Assembly (NCBI GenBank): GCA_009779455.1
Contig: WREG01000012.1
Location: 1-18,733, forward strand
Length of the DNA: 18,733 bases
Reading direction: 5' to 3'
From: Oscillospiraceae bacterium
GTDB lineage: Bacteria > Bacillota > Clostridia > Oscillospirales > Acutalibacteraceae
Part shown: piece by piece, positions 7,220-14,232 of the stretch
Numbering within the stretch: the stretch's first letter is position 1
How the letters are laid out: each line of letters starts with the position of its first letter
The notes under the pieces: model-generated
The model's database searches: none
What the model saw: the letters and a program-made list of their open reading frames with translations, nothing else
What the model was told of the DNA's origin: nothing
Program-made: the position numbers and the translations under genes

Positions 7220-8414
7220 CAAATATTATTCGTAAAACATTAACCTTCTCATTTTTAATGCTGTTTACTTTATTTACATCTAAATCTTTGTTATATCTCC
7301 CCGCCGACGCCAGTATGTCGAAAATCGCTTTGTCGTCCATCAGCTTTTTATATGCCGCGTCAAACGCGGTTTTGCCCGCGAATTTTAAATCGACTTCGCT
7401 TTTATTGTTTTTAACCGCGCTTATTACCGCTTCGCTTATTTTTGTATAATTATATTCCGTGAAAAACAGGCCGTTATAAACATAGTAATTATATTTTGCC
7501 GCAGCGCATACGGGAAGCTCGAAGCTTGTGTCAGGGATATGGGTTTTCAGCAGTTCTTCCGTCGTAACGCAAAAATAATTGTAATTCAGCGCGCCATATC
7601 CGTCCTCGCCCTCAATTACCGTGCCCCCCCACGTTACATCGATGTAATAGTAATCGCCTTCAAGTAGAACAAGGTTCCACGCGTGGCCCGTATCCGTTTC
7701 GGCGATTTTCCCGGTTACAGCTGTTGCGTATATGCCCATTTTTTCAGCTAAATATTGAAAAGCCTTGGTGTAGCCGCCGCATACGCCCGTTTTGTCGATA
7801 AAGACGCTTTTTATATTGTTCCTCTCGTTGAGAAGGGCCTTATATTCTTCGTCGCCGAGCTTTTCTTCCGCGTCGCTGTCGTAAAGCGTTGAATTTATAA
7901 TATATTCGTAGGCGCGCAAAAGCTTTTCGTAATCGGACGCGCCCGGCGGGACGCTTTCGAGAAAAGCGTTTACCGTTTTGTCTATTTCAAGCTGTATTTC
8001 GTCCCGCTGTTCTTTATCGTAAATATAATCAATCTTAAAATCCGTGACGCTTTTGACCCCGTCCTTCTCGACCGACATGGCATTTGAGTCGCCGTTTGCC
8101 CAAAACGCTTCGGGGAAATCCGCCAGCAGGTATTCATATGCTTTAAAAAGCTGTTCGGGAGTGTATTTTCTGAAATTATTGTTGGAAAGCTCGGAAACAT
8201 GGTTAATTACGGCGTCTTTTATAACGCAGTACAGATATTTCCCCCCGTCGTCAAGCCGGTTATAGGCATAGCCGTCATAATCCCGTATTGCCGCCGCCTC
8301 GTCCTCGTAAGACAACTCCAAAACCTTGTCCATTAAAGCGTTGCAGGCGGGGAATGCCATTAAAAAGACAAGGGCGAGGGGCAATATTAAATATTTCTTT
8401 AAAAATTTAGCCAT
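7206..8414 (-). CDS. Secreted transglutaminase-like cysteine protease-fold protein
   Basis: This 402-aa protein has a signal-type N-terminus: KKYLILPLALVFLMA followed by FPAC, so Cys24 could be a lipidation site, although the residue three before it is Phe where aliphatic is usual. The transglutaminase-like catalytic triad is complete: Cys212 in TGVCGGYTKAF, His244 in DTGHAWN and Asp259 in YYIDVTWGG. Bacterial members are usually extracytoplasmic peptidases or of unknown function. It lies 29 bases after the GH51 gene but has its own near-perfect promoter, and its ATG has no Shine-Dalgarno (see 8421-8449). The C-terminus EMQK plus stop is encoded by an intergenic repeat. A link with the flanking glycosidases is possible but not shown. 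Confidence 0.8.
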   Translation of the reverse strand: MAKFLKKYLILPLALVFLMAFPACNALMDKVLELSYEDEAAAIRDYDGYAYNRLDDGGKYLYCVIKDAVINHVSELSNNNFRKYTPEQLFKAYEYLLADFPEAFWANGDSNAMSVEKDGVKSVTDFKIDYIYDKEQRDEIQLEIDKTVNAFLESVPPGASDYEKLLRAYEYIINSTLYDSDAEEKLGDEEYKALLNERNNIKSVFIDKTGVCGGYTKAFQYLAEKMGIYATAVTGKIAETDTGHAWNLVLLEGDYYYIDVTWGGTVIEGEDGYGALNYNYFCVTTEELLKTHIPDTSFELPVCAAAKYNYYVYNGLFFTEYNYTKISEAVISAVKNNKSEVDLKFAGKTAFDAAYKKLMDDKAIFDILASAGRYNKDLDVNKVNSIKNEKVNVLRIIFEMQK

Positions 8415-8420
8415 ATGGTT

Positions 8421-8449
8421 ATTATATCATCTATAACCGTTGTTTACAA
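8421..8449 (-). promoter_or_regulatory. Promoter placing the transcript start at the ATG
   Basis: On the minus strand TTGTAA (8444-8449, overlapping the GH51 stop codon), a 17-base spacer ending in TGA and a perfect TATAAT (8421-8426). Only 6 bases separate TATAAT from the ATG at 8414, so initiation at the usual distance falls on the start codon. No purine-rich ribosome site is visible, which suggests a leaderless mRNA. Confidence 0.6.
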
Positions 8450-9973
8450 GGCTTTTTGTCGTAATTTTCGCATTTGTTTTAAATGAACCCTGACAAGGTT
8501 CCACGACAGCGGCGGCAATTTGACCGAAAGCCTGTTGTTTTCGATAACGGGCTTTTCTTTTTGCTTCGGCAGGACTTTTACGTCGTTCAGCGTGTTGATT
8601 TGCGCGGGGTCATGTCCTTCTATGGCTATATGTTCCAAAACCTCCCGCTTGCCGGAGAATTCAAGCAAGGAGATATCAAATAAAATTTCATCCTCCGTAT
8701 CACGGTTAACCGCGAAAATTGAAATTTCGTTCTTTTCCTCATTATAAACCGCTGTTGCGTCAATATACGGCACGTCGGTGAATTCCAGCGAATCGTAGCG
8801 CGGGCTGTCCAAAATCCCCGTCAATACTCTCCCCCTGCCGTATTTTGAGGCGTACATAAAAGGGTAATAAATCGTCTGCTCCCACGCGGAACCGCCCGTT
8901 TCGGTCATTATGGGGGCTATGACGTTGACAAGCTGGGCGAGACAGGCGATCTTAACCCTGTCGCAGTTGCGGAGCAGGACGTTCAGCATCATCCCCACGA
9001 CCAGCGCGTCGGAGAAATCGTAGATGTCCTGCACTATGGGCGGGGCTTCGTCCCATTCGGTGATTTTTTGGTTCATTGTCCTTCTCCACACGTTCCATTC
9101 GTCGAAAGAGAGGCCGATGCGCTTTTTGCTTCTCCGCTTGCCCTGAACAAGGTCGCAGGCCGCCGCTGCGAATTTTATGTACCGCTCCGTTTCCATCGGC
9201 TTCGCTAGGAAATTTTTCAAATCATGCTCGTTGTCGCTCAAATACTGATGCAGTGATATGTAATCCACATGATCCCAAGCTATGTCCAAAACCTCTTTTT
9301 CCCAGTCGCCTACCGTAGGCATCCTTGAATGGGAGCTGCCGCATATGACGGTTTCTATCGTCGGGTCGCAGAGCTTCATATAATGGGCGGCGTTTTTCGC
9401 CAGCTTGCCGTAATCGGCGGCGTTTTTGCAGCCTATCTGCCAGCCGCCGTCCATCTCGTTGCCCAGGCACCAGTATTTTATGTTGTGGGGCTTTTCGCAG
9501 CCGTGGGAGCGCCGCAGGTCGCTGTAATATGTGCCTTTCTCGAAATTGCAGTATTCCACGAGGTTTTTCGCGTCCTCCATGCCCCTTGTACCCAGATTTA
9601 CGCACATCAGCACATCGGCGCCCATCTTCCCGCACCATTTGACGAACTCGTTTGTGCCGAATTCGTTGGTTTCGACGGTATGCCACGCCATGTCAAGCCG
9701 CCGGGGCCTGTTTTCCCGGAGGCCGACGCCATCTTCCCAGTTATAGCCAGAAACAAAGTTCCCGCCGGGGTAGCGTATTATCGGCACGCCGAGCTTTTTC
9801 GCCATTTCCATAACGTCCGTCCTGAAGCCGTCCCCGTCGGCTGACGGATGCCCCGGCTCGTAAATCCCGCCGTAGACCGCCCGGCCTATATGCTCGATGA
9901 ACGAACCAAATATGCGCTTGTCAGTTTCGCCGACGAAAAAGCCGTTCGAGAGGGTCAATTTTGCTTTTTTCAT
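8444..9973 (-). CDS. abfA: GH51 alpha-L-arabinofuranosidase
   Basis: This 509-aa retaining alpha-L-arabinofuranosidase of GH51 removes terminal arabinofuranose from arabinoxylan or arabinan oligosaccharides. Its length matches the family, and the absence of a signal peptide points to cytosolic action on imported oligosaccharides. Signatures are FGSFIEHIGRAVYGGIYEPG (22-41), RYPGGNFVSGYNWEDGVG (67-84), the acid/base Glu173 in YWCLGNEMDG, SLHQY (240-244) and the nucleophile Glu292 in LSFDEWNVW. The start follows a GGGGA ribosome site and a strong promoter at 10011-10039. With the GH4 enzyme downstream it forms a small debranching set. No transporter or regulator for the sugars is in the window. 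The symbol is by family similarity. Confidence 0.93.
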   Translation of the reverse strand: MKKAKLTLSNGFFVGETDKRIFGSFIEHIGRAVYGGIYEPGHPSADGDGFRTDVMEMAKKLGVPIIRYPGGNFVSGYNWEDGVGLRENRPRRLDMAWHTVETNEFGTNEFVKWCGKMGADVLMCVNLGTRGMEDAKNLVEYCNFEKGTYYSDLRRSHGCEKPHNIKYWCLGNEMDGGWQIGCKNAADYGKLAKNAAHYMKLCDPTIETVICGSSHSRMPTVGDWEKEVLDIAWDHVDYISLHQYLSDNEHDLKNFLAKPMETERYIKFAAAACDLVQGKRRSKKRIGLSFDEWNVWRRTMNQKITEWDEAPPIVQDIYDFSDALVVGMMLNVLLRNCDRVKIACLAQLVNVIAPIMTETGGSAWEQTIYYPFMYASKYGRGRVLTGILDSPRYDSLEFTDVPYIDATAVYNEEKNEISIFAVNRDTEDEILFDISLLEFSGKREVLEHIAIEGHDPAQINTLNDVKVLPKQKEKPVIENNRLSVKLPPLSWNLVRVHLKQMRKLRQKAL

Positions 9974-10010
9974 ATGTTTTCCCCATTCTTATGCAAATGA
10001 ACTTTTAAAT

Positions 10011-10039
10011 ATTATAATATATGCGAACAAAAACGTCAA
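10011..10039 (-). promoter_or_regulatory. Promoter for the GH51 gene
   Basis: On the minus strand TTGACG (10034-10039), a 17-base spacer and TATAAT (10011-10016). The predicted start near 10004 gives a 30-base leader. It is divergent from the rplM promoter about 120 bases away. Confidence 0.65.
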
Positions 10040-10156
10040 GGGCGGCAATTGAGAATTTATTAAAATTCATGAACGAGCAAAACGCATATAAACATGAGAA
10101 AAAGAGAGGAAACTGGAGAAAATCTCAGCGTAAATTAAAAATTTCAAAAAAAGGTG

Positions 10157-10185
10157 TTGACAAGCGTCAAAACCTATGATATTAT
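10157..10185 (+). promoter_or_regulatory. Strong promoter for rplM-rpsI
   Basis: TTGACA (10157-10162), a 17-base spacer ending in TGA (extended -10) and TATTAT (10180-10185). This near-consensus promoter fits a ribosomal protein operon. The predicted start is near 10192. Confidence 0.75.
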
Positions 10186-10191
10186 TTCCAT

Positions 10192-10242
10192 CGGCGACTT
10201 TTAACAAATAGACTAAGCTAAAATGCATTTGGAGGTAAAAAT
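10192..10242 (+). promoter_or_regulatory. Probable L13 ribosomal-protein leader
   Basis: The short leader contains ATAGACTAAG, then AATGCATTTGGAGG ending in the Shine-Dalgarno. The two blocks can pair (CUAAGC with GC-AU-UUGG), partly covering the ribosome site. The wording matches my memory of the Bacillota L13 leader, an autoregulatory mRNA structure. A covariance-model search would settle it. Confidence 0.55.
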
Positions 10243-10671
10243 ATGTCAACATATATGCCCAAGGCGGGGGACATAACCCGCAGCTGGTATGTGCTTGACG
10301 CCGAGGGGAAGCCTTTGGGCAAGGTGGCCGTGGAAGCCGCCGTGCTTCTCAGGGGCAAGCACAAGCCCACTTTCACCCCCCACGCGGACTGCGGGGACCA
10401 CGTCATAATAATCAACGCCGCGAAGACCGTATTGACAGGCAAAAAGCTCGAGCAGAAGAAATATTATCATTTCACGGGATATATCGGCAACTTGAAAGAG
10501 GTAAAATACTCTGTTTTAATGAAGTCGAAGCCGGAATTTGCCGTTAAAAAGGCGGTAAAGGGAATGATTCCCGACACGGTTATAGGCAGGAAGGCCCTGA
10601 CAAGGCTCCGCGTTTACAGAGGCCCGGAGCATAAGAACGAAGCCCAAAAGCCTGAAATCAGGAAATTTTGA
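10243..10671 (+). CDS. rplM: Large-subunit ribosomal protein L13 (uL13)
   Basis: This 142-aa protein is collinear with bacterial L13. It has the N-terminal RSWYVLDAEGKPLGKVA (9-25), LLRGKHKPTFTPHADCGD, VIIINAAKTVLTGKK, HFTGYIGNLK and the C-terminal AVKGMIPDTVIGRKALTRL followed by VYRGPEHKNEAQKPE. It binds 23S rRNA early in 50S assembly. The ATG follows TTGGAGG at normal spacing. It forms the classic two-gene operon with rpsI, whose start is 21 bases downstream. Nothing about the protein is unusual. Confidence 0.97.
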   Translation: MSTYMPKAGDITRSWYVLDAEGKPLGKVAVEAAVLLRGKHKPTFTPHADCGDHVIIINAAKTVLTGKKLEQKKYYHFTGYIGNLKEVKYSVLMKSKPEFAVKKAVKGMIPDTVIGRKALTRLRVYRGPEHKNEAQKPEIRKF

Positions 10672-10691
10672 GGGGAAAGGGGAAAAAATAA

Positions 10692-11093
10692 ATGTACGAA
10701 TCTAATCCATATTTTTACGGCACAGGCAGAAGGAAGAAATCAGTGGCCCGCGTCCGCGTATATCCAGGGACGGGCGGCATAACGATAAACGACAGGGACA
10801 TAGACGACTATTTCGGGCTTGAAACCTTAAAGCTCATAGTGCGCCAGCCCCTCGCCCTCACGGGAACCCTGGAGAAGTTCGATATTATCTGCAAGGTTGG
10901 CGGCGGCGGCGTAACGGGCCAGGCCGGAGCAATACGCCACGGGCTTTCCCGCGCGCTTTTGCAGTACGACGAGGAAGCCATGCGCCCCATGCTGAAAAAG
11001 GCGGGCTTTTTGACCAGGGACCCCCGCATGAAGGAAAGGAAAAAATACGGCCTCAAGGGAGCCAGAAGGGCGCCCCAGTTCTCGAAGAGATAA
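10692..11093 (+). CDS. rpsI: Small-subunit ribosomal protein S9 (uS9)
   Basis: This 133-aa protein shows the S9 signatures [19 protein letters not shown] (10-28), [13 protein letters not shown], the glycine-rich [42 protein letters not shown] and the C-terminal QFSKR, whose tail reaches towards P-site tRNA in the 30S subunit. A GGGGAAAGGGG ribosome site precedes the ATG. It is co-transcribed with rplM, and a very stable hairpin follows 20 bases after the stop. It is an ordinary housekeeping gene. Confidence 0.97.
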   Translation: MYESNPYFYGTGRRKKSVARVRVYPGTGGITINDRDIDDYFGLETLKLIVRQPLALTGTLEKFDIICKVGGGGVTGQAGAIRHGLSRALLQYDEEAMRPMLKKAGFLTRDPRMKERKKYGLKGARRAPQFSKR

Positions 11094-11112
11094 CAACAGC
11101 CCCTATCAATAT

Positions 11113-11154
11113 AAACCCCCCGGCGGAAGGGTTTTTCCTTCCGCCGGGGGGTTT
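11113..11154 (+). terminator. Very stable terminator hairpin after rpsI
   Basis: A perfect 18-bp stem (11113-11130 with 11137-11154) contains CCCCCCGGCGGAAGG on the left arm and has a 6-base GTTTTT loop. The outermost AAA/TTT pairs stand in for a U-tract. It lies 20 bases beyond the rpsI stop. Confidence 0.85.
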
Positions 11155-11160
11155 AAAATA

Positions 11161-11252
11161 CGAACATAAGGGGACAGTTCTCCTGTGTTGCCTGTTGTAA
11201 CCTATGTTTTCTGTTTTCTCAAGAACACATGAGAACCGTCCCCTTATGTTCG
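11161..11252. repeat. REP/MITE-like 29-bp inverted repeat
   Basis: The arms 11161-11189 and 11224-11252 are inverted copies differing at 2 of 29 positions, around a 34-base centre. The arms contain AACATAAGGGGAC and GTTCTC. A partial extra copy of the word (GAACCGTTCCTGTGTGTTCC) follows at 11252-11271. It sits between the convergent rpsI and catalase terminators and encodes nothing. The GGGGACGGTTCTC word resembles dispersed palindromic elements in other Bacillota, from memory. Confidence 0.75.
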
Positions 11253-11282
11253 AACCGTTCCTGTGTGTTCCTGCTGCCGCTT

Positions 11283-11314
11283 AATAAAAGGGGCAGGTAG
11301 TAAAACCCGCCCCT
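11283..11314 (-). terminator. Catalase terminator
   Basis: Read on the minus strand, AGGGGC-x-GGT / ACC-x-GCCCCT forms a stem interrupted by one mismatch with a 6-base loop, followed by TTTTATT. It lies about 30 bases past the catalase stop. Confidence 0.7.
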
Positions 11315-11324
11315 GCGCCGCATC

Positions 11325-11345
11325 CTAAATCCTACAGCCTAAACC
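11325..11345. repeat. Degenerate CCTAAA repeat tract
   Basis: A run of near-repeats of the form CCTAAATCCTA, CCTAAACCCTAAA occupies the bases just beyond the catalase stop. A related TTAGGG-type tract lies inside the catalase gene at 12776-12812. Confidence 0.5.
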
Positions 11346-13331
11346 CTAAATTCTGCCGTATACATTCATCGCCGCGCGGACGCGCTCGCAGAATTCCGGG
11401 GAAGCCATCCTGAAATGGTTCAGCATACGCTCTTTGATATCGTTCCTTACGCAGTGAAGCTCGCAGGCTATGTTGTCCACAAGATGGTCTTTATCTATTT
11501 GGCTCAAAGAATGGTACCTCTCCCCCGCCTGCCTGAAATCGTCGGCTCTGTCTATCGGCTCCCTCGCGGCCATGCCTTCCATGAACACCGGTTTCGGCGT
11601 CATTTCCGTGCAGGCGCGGGGCATGTTGTTATTTAGGCTGTTCGGCGAATAATTTATAGGCTCGGGGTTGAAAAAATACGTCATTGAGCCGTCGCGCTGG
11701 TTATTGCTCACCGGGTTGACGGGTTTGTTGATGGGCAGGTCCATAAAATTCGGGCCTATGCGGTGGCGCTGGGTGTCGAGATATGAGAAAGTCCTGCCCT
11801 GGAGCATTTTGTCCGCCGAAAATTCCACGCCGGGGACTATGTTGCCCGGGCAGAAGGCCGACTGCTCGACCTCCGCGAAAAAGTTCGCGGGGTTCCTGTC
11901 CAAAGTCATCATCCCCACTTTAATCAGCGGGTATTTTTCCTCAGCCCATACCTTTGTGGCGTCCAGCGGGTCAAAATCAAGGGCCCCGGCCTCATCCGGG
12001 TGCATCATCTGGACGCAAAGCTCATACCTTATCTTTTTGCCGCTTGCCAGATCGTCATAAAGGGTTTTTACGGCGATGTCGGGGTTTTCGCCCGCCAGCC
12101 ACACCGCTTCATGGCGGTCTATGGTCTCTATGCCCTGCATCGTCTTAAAATGGTATTTTATATAGAGCCGCTCGCCCGCCGCGTTCACCCATACATAGGT
12201 ATTCACGCCGAAGCCGTCCATTTTGGCGAAATTTTTCACCGTACCCCGGTCGGAATAAACCCAGGTGACCATATGGGTGGCCTCCGGCGACATTGACGCG
12301 AAATCCCAGAACCGCTCGGGGTCAACAACGTTCGTGTTCGGCGCGGGTTTCAGTGAATGTATGAGATCGGGGAATTTTATGGCGTCGCGGATGAAAAATA
12401 CGGGCAGATTATTGCCTGTGATATCATATATCCCCTGCTGCGTATAGAATTTGACGGCGAAGCCGCGGGGGTCCCGAGCCGTATCCGGCGAGCCTTTTGA
12501 GCCGATAACGACGGAAAACCTGACGAAAACCGGGGTGATTTTATCAGGCGACGAAAGAAAGTCCGCCTTGGTCCACGGCCCCATGCAGCCGTAGGGCCTG
12601 AAATACCCGTGGGCCCCCGCGCCTTTCGCGTGGACGACACGTTCGGGTATCCTCTCGCGGTCGAAATGAGCCAGTTTTTCGACAAACAGCGTGTCCTGGA
12701 GCAGTGTCGGCCCGCTCCTGCCGACCGTAAGCGAGTTGTCGTCGTTGTAAACGGGGCGTCCGAAGCTGTCGGTCATATTAGAGGGGTTAGAGATTAGGGA
12801 ATAGGGGTTAGGGGCGGGTTGGCCGGCTTGGCTGCTCATATCGGCATTTGTATCAACATTTTGCATTGGCATACGGCTGCCGCCGGGCGGCATGATGTTT
12901 TGCGATGAAACCGAAACCGATTCGTCTTTTGTTTCATCCGCCGCGAAAGTATCGTAATATTCCTGTTTAAACATATCGGGTATCGGGCTGAAATTTACAT
13001 TTTCAGCTATGTTCGCAATGACGGGGGCTTCCGGCATATCTTCGTTTGCGGCCGCACCGGCTGCCGCCGTTTCTCCGGCAGCTTCGCCGGGCGCGCTTAC
13101 GCTTTGCGCCGGAATAATGCCCGCATATTCGTTTTGTGCTTCCGTTTCAACCGCTATGGGTTCAATTTGCGCTGCGGGAGCTTCTTCACGCGGTTCAACA
13201 ACACCCTCTCTGCGTAGATTGTGCAAATAAGGCTCAGGCGCGCTGCTTCCCCTGTTCGCGATGTTGTACATGCTTTGCATCTGCCGCATATACCTGTTGA
13301 TAAGCTCCTCGTTGCTCGTTTGACCGTTCAT
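11346..13331 (-). CDS. katA: Monofunctional haem catalase with long N-terminal extension
   Basis: This 661-aa protein has a complete clade-type haem catalase core (about 201-661). The core has FDRERIPERVVHAKGAGA with catalytic His234, RDPRGFAVKFYT, NNLPVFFIRDAIKFPD with the active-site Asn, and the haem-ligand Tyr517 in FSYLDTQRHR, where Leu replaces the usual Pro after Tyr. It decomposes hydrogen peroxide in the cytosol. The odd part is residues 1-200. A short helix (NEELINRYMRQMQSMYN) is followed by an Ala/Pro/Glu-rich, probably disordered stretch, and residues 174-186 are encoded by a TTAGGG-like repeat tract. The start has an AAAGGGCGG ribosome site and there is no better internal start near residue 200. 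A spore or coat association through the extension is possible but speculative. The symbol is by family only. Confidence 0.93.
   Translation of the reverse strand: MNGQTSNEELINRYMRQMQSMYNIANRGSSAPEPYLHNLRREGVVEPREEAPAAQIEPIAVETEAQNEYAGIIPAQSVSAPGEAAGETAAAGAAANEDMPEAPVIANIAENVNFSPIPDMFKQEYYDTFAADETKDESVSVSSQNIMPPGGSRMPMQNVDTNADMSSQAGQPAPNPYSLISNPSNMTDSFGRPVYNDDNSLTVGRSGPTLLQDTLFVEKLAHFDRERIPERVVHAKGAGAHGYFRPYGCMGPWTKADFLSSPDKITPVFVRFSVVIGSKGSPDTARDPRGFAVKFYTQQGIYDITGNNLPVFFIRDAIKFPDLIHSLKPAPNTNVVDPERFWDFASMSPEATHMVTWVYSDRGTVKNFAKMDGFGVNTYVWVNAAGERLYIKYHFKTMQGIETIDRHEAVWLAGENPDIAVKTLYDDLASGKKIRYELCVQMMHPDEAGALDFDPLDATKVWAEEKYPLIKVGMMTLDRNPANFFAEVEQSAFCPGNIVPGVEFSADKMLQGRTFSYLDTQRHRIGPNFMDLPINKPVNPVSNNQRDGSMTYFFNPEPINYSPNSLNNNMPRACTEMTPKPVFMEGMAAREPIDRADDFRQAGERYHSLSQIDKDHLVDNIACELHCVRNDIKERMLNHFRMASPEFCERVRAAMNVYGRI
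12776..12812. repeat. TTAGGG-like repeat inside the catalase linker
   Basis: The plus strand reads as degenerate GGGGTTAG, ATTAGGG, ATAGGGGTTAGGGG units, in frame within catalase and encoding residues 174-186 (PNPYSLISNPSNM), immediately before the catalase core. Confidence 0.6.
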
Positions 13332-13365
13332 ATAAATATCCGCCCTTTCTTGTTGTTATCATAAA

Positions 13366-13371
13366 ATTATA
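13366..13371 (-). promoter_or_regulatory. Possible -10 for catalase
   Basis: A TATAAT lies on the minus strand 34 bases upstream of the catalase ATG. The matching -35 position is poor (TCACAA), so an activator or another sigma factor could be needed. The call is weak because the gap is AT-rich. Confidence 0.3.
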
Positions 13372-13434
13372 TGCGGGCGGTATTGTTTTTGTGATTATTT
13401 TTTTATAATTTGTAATGAAAAACCAATATTTATA

Positions 13435-13443
13435 TGCTATAAT
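13435..13443 (+). promoter_or_regulatory. Extended -10 placing the transcript start at the nrdG ATG
   Basis: TGC followed by TATAAT (13438-13443) ends 6 bases before the ATG at 13450. The -35 position is weak, but the extended -10 compensates. No Shine-Dalgarno precedes the ATG, so initiation at the usual distance would yield a leaderless mRNA. Confidence 0.5.
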
Positions 13444-13449
13444 ATATTC

Positions 13450-14178
13450 ATGATCATAAAAGGCATCCAAAAATTGACGCTGATAGACTACCCCGGGAAA
13501 ATGGCCGCGACGCTGTTTTTCGGCGGGTGCAGTTTCCGTTGCCCGTTTTGCCACAATGCGTCGCTGGTGGTCGGGGCAGCCAACGCGGATAATTTTAACG
13601 ATATTGAAGCGGATGAGGCCATTAAATTTTTAAAAAGCCGCCGTGGGGTTCTGGACGGCGTTGTTTTAAGCGGGGGCGAGCCGCTTCTGAGGGACGGCAT
13701 TGAAGATTTTATTTTAGAAATAAAAAAATCGGGCTTTGCCGTCAAGCTTGACACGAACGGCCAGGATTTTGACAAGCTAAAACTGCTTATCGACAATAAA
13801 ATTATTGATTACGTCGCTATGGACATAAAAAATTCCCTTGAAAATTATGGGGAAACGGTCGGAATCCCGGATCTTGATACGCAAAACATAGAAAAAAGCG
13901 CCGATTTTTTAATCGGCGGAGGCTTTCCTTGCGAATTCCGCACCACGGTGGTGAAAGAATTCCATGCGGCGGAGGATTTTCATTCCATAGGGAAAAGATT
14001 TGCCGGGGCAAACGGTATCACGAATAACAACGTTCAAAAATATTTTCTTCAAACCTTCAAAGATTCGGGGGACACGATAAAAAAAGGCCTTTCCGCCTAC
14101 GGCAAAGAAGAAATGGCAGGGTTTCGGGATATTCTTTCATTATATATACCTAATGTTTCGCTGAGAGAAATTATGTGA
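13450..14178 (+). CDS. nrdG: Radical SAM activase of anaerobic ribonucleotide reductase
   Basis: This 242-aa radical SAM enzyme resembles the NrdG2-type activating proteins. The N-terminal GIQKLTLIDYPGKMAATLFF is typical, and the 4Fe-4S motif is C27-x3-C31-x2-C34 in GGCSFRCPFCHN. SGGEPLL (74-80) is the SAM-binding GGE motif. It would cleave SAM to make the deoxyadenosyl radical that installs the glycyl radical on NrdD, encoded next door. The start is set by family alignment of the first residues, although it lacks a ribosome site. nrdD has its own promoter 217 bases downstream, so activase and reductase can be controlled separately. Activation of another glycyl-radical enzyme is a less likely alternative. 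Confidence 0.85.
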   Translation: MIIKGIQKLTLIDYPGKMAATLFFGGCSFRCPFCHNASLVVGAANADNFNDIEADEAIKFLKSRRGVLDGVVLSGGEPLLRDGIEDFILEIKKSGFAVKLDTNGQDFDKLKLLIDNKIIDYVAMDIKNSLENYGETVGIPDLDTQNIEKSADFLIGGGFPCEFRTTVVKEFHAAEDFHSIGKRFAGANGITNNNVQKYFLQTFKDSGDTIKKGLSAYGKEEMAGFRDILSLYIPNVSLREIM

Positions 14179-14199
14179 ATGCAGAAATAATTCTGCATT
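14178..14199 (+). terminator. Hairpin overlapping the nrdG stop
   Basis: AATGCAGAA-ataa-TTCTGCATT is a perfect 9-bp stem beginning in the last base of the nrdG stop codon. An A/T-rich stretch without a strong T-run follows. It uses the same TGCAGAA word as the repeat pair at 7012-7219. Confidence 0.5.
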
Positions 14200-14209
14200 A
14201 AATAAATTT

Positions 14210-14225
14210 CCACAATATTTTGTGT
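14210..14225 (+). promoter_or_regulatory. NrdR box 1 upstream of nrdD
   Basis: CCACAATATTTTGTGT matches the NrdR-box consensus as I recall it (ACAC-wATATwTw-GTGT type) at 15 of 16 positions. It ends 7 bases before the -35 and is paired with a second box 30 bases downstream (centre to centre). Confidence 0.65.
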
Positions 14226-14232
14226 TTTGCTA

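Noticed and set aside
9329..9844. Plus-strand 171-codon open frame inside the GH51 gene
   Set aside because: It is an antisense shadow. All GH51 motifs lie on the minus strand.
13398..13418. PerR box upstream of catalase
   Set aside because: Only one half (TTATAAT) matches. The other half is poor and the region is uniformly AT-rich.
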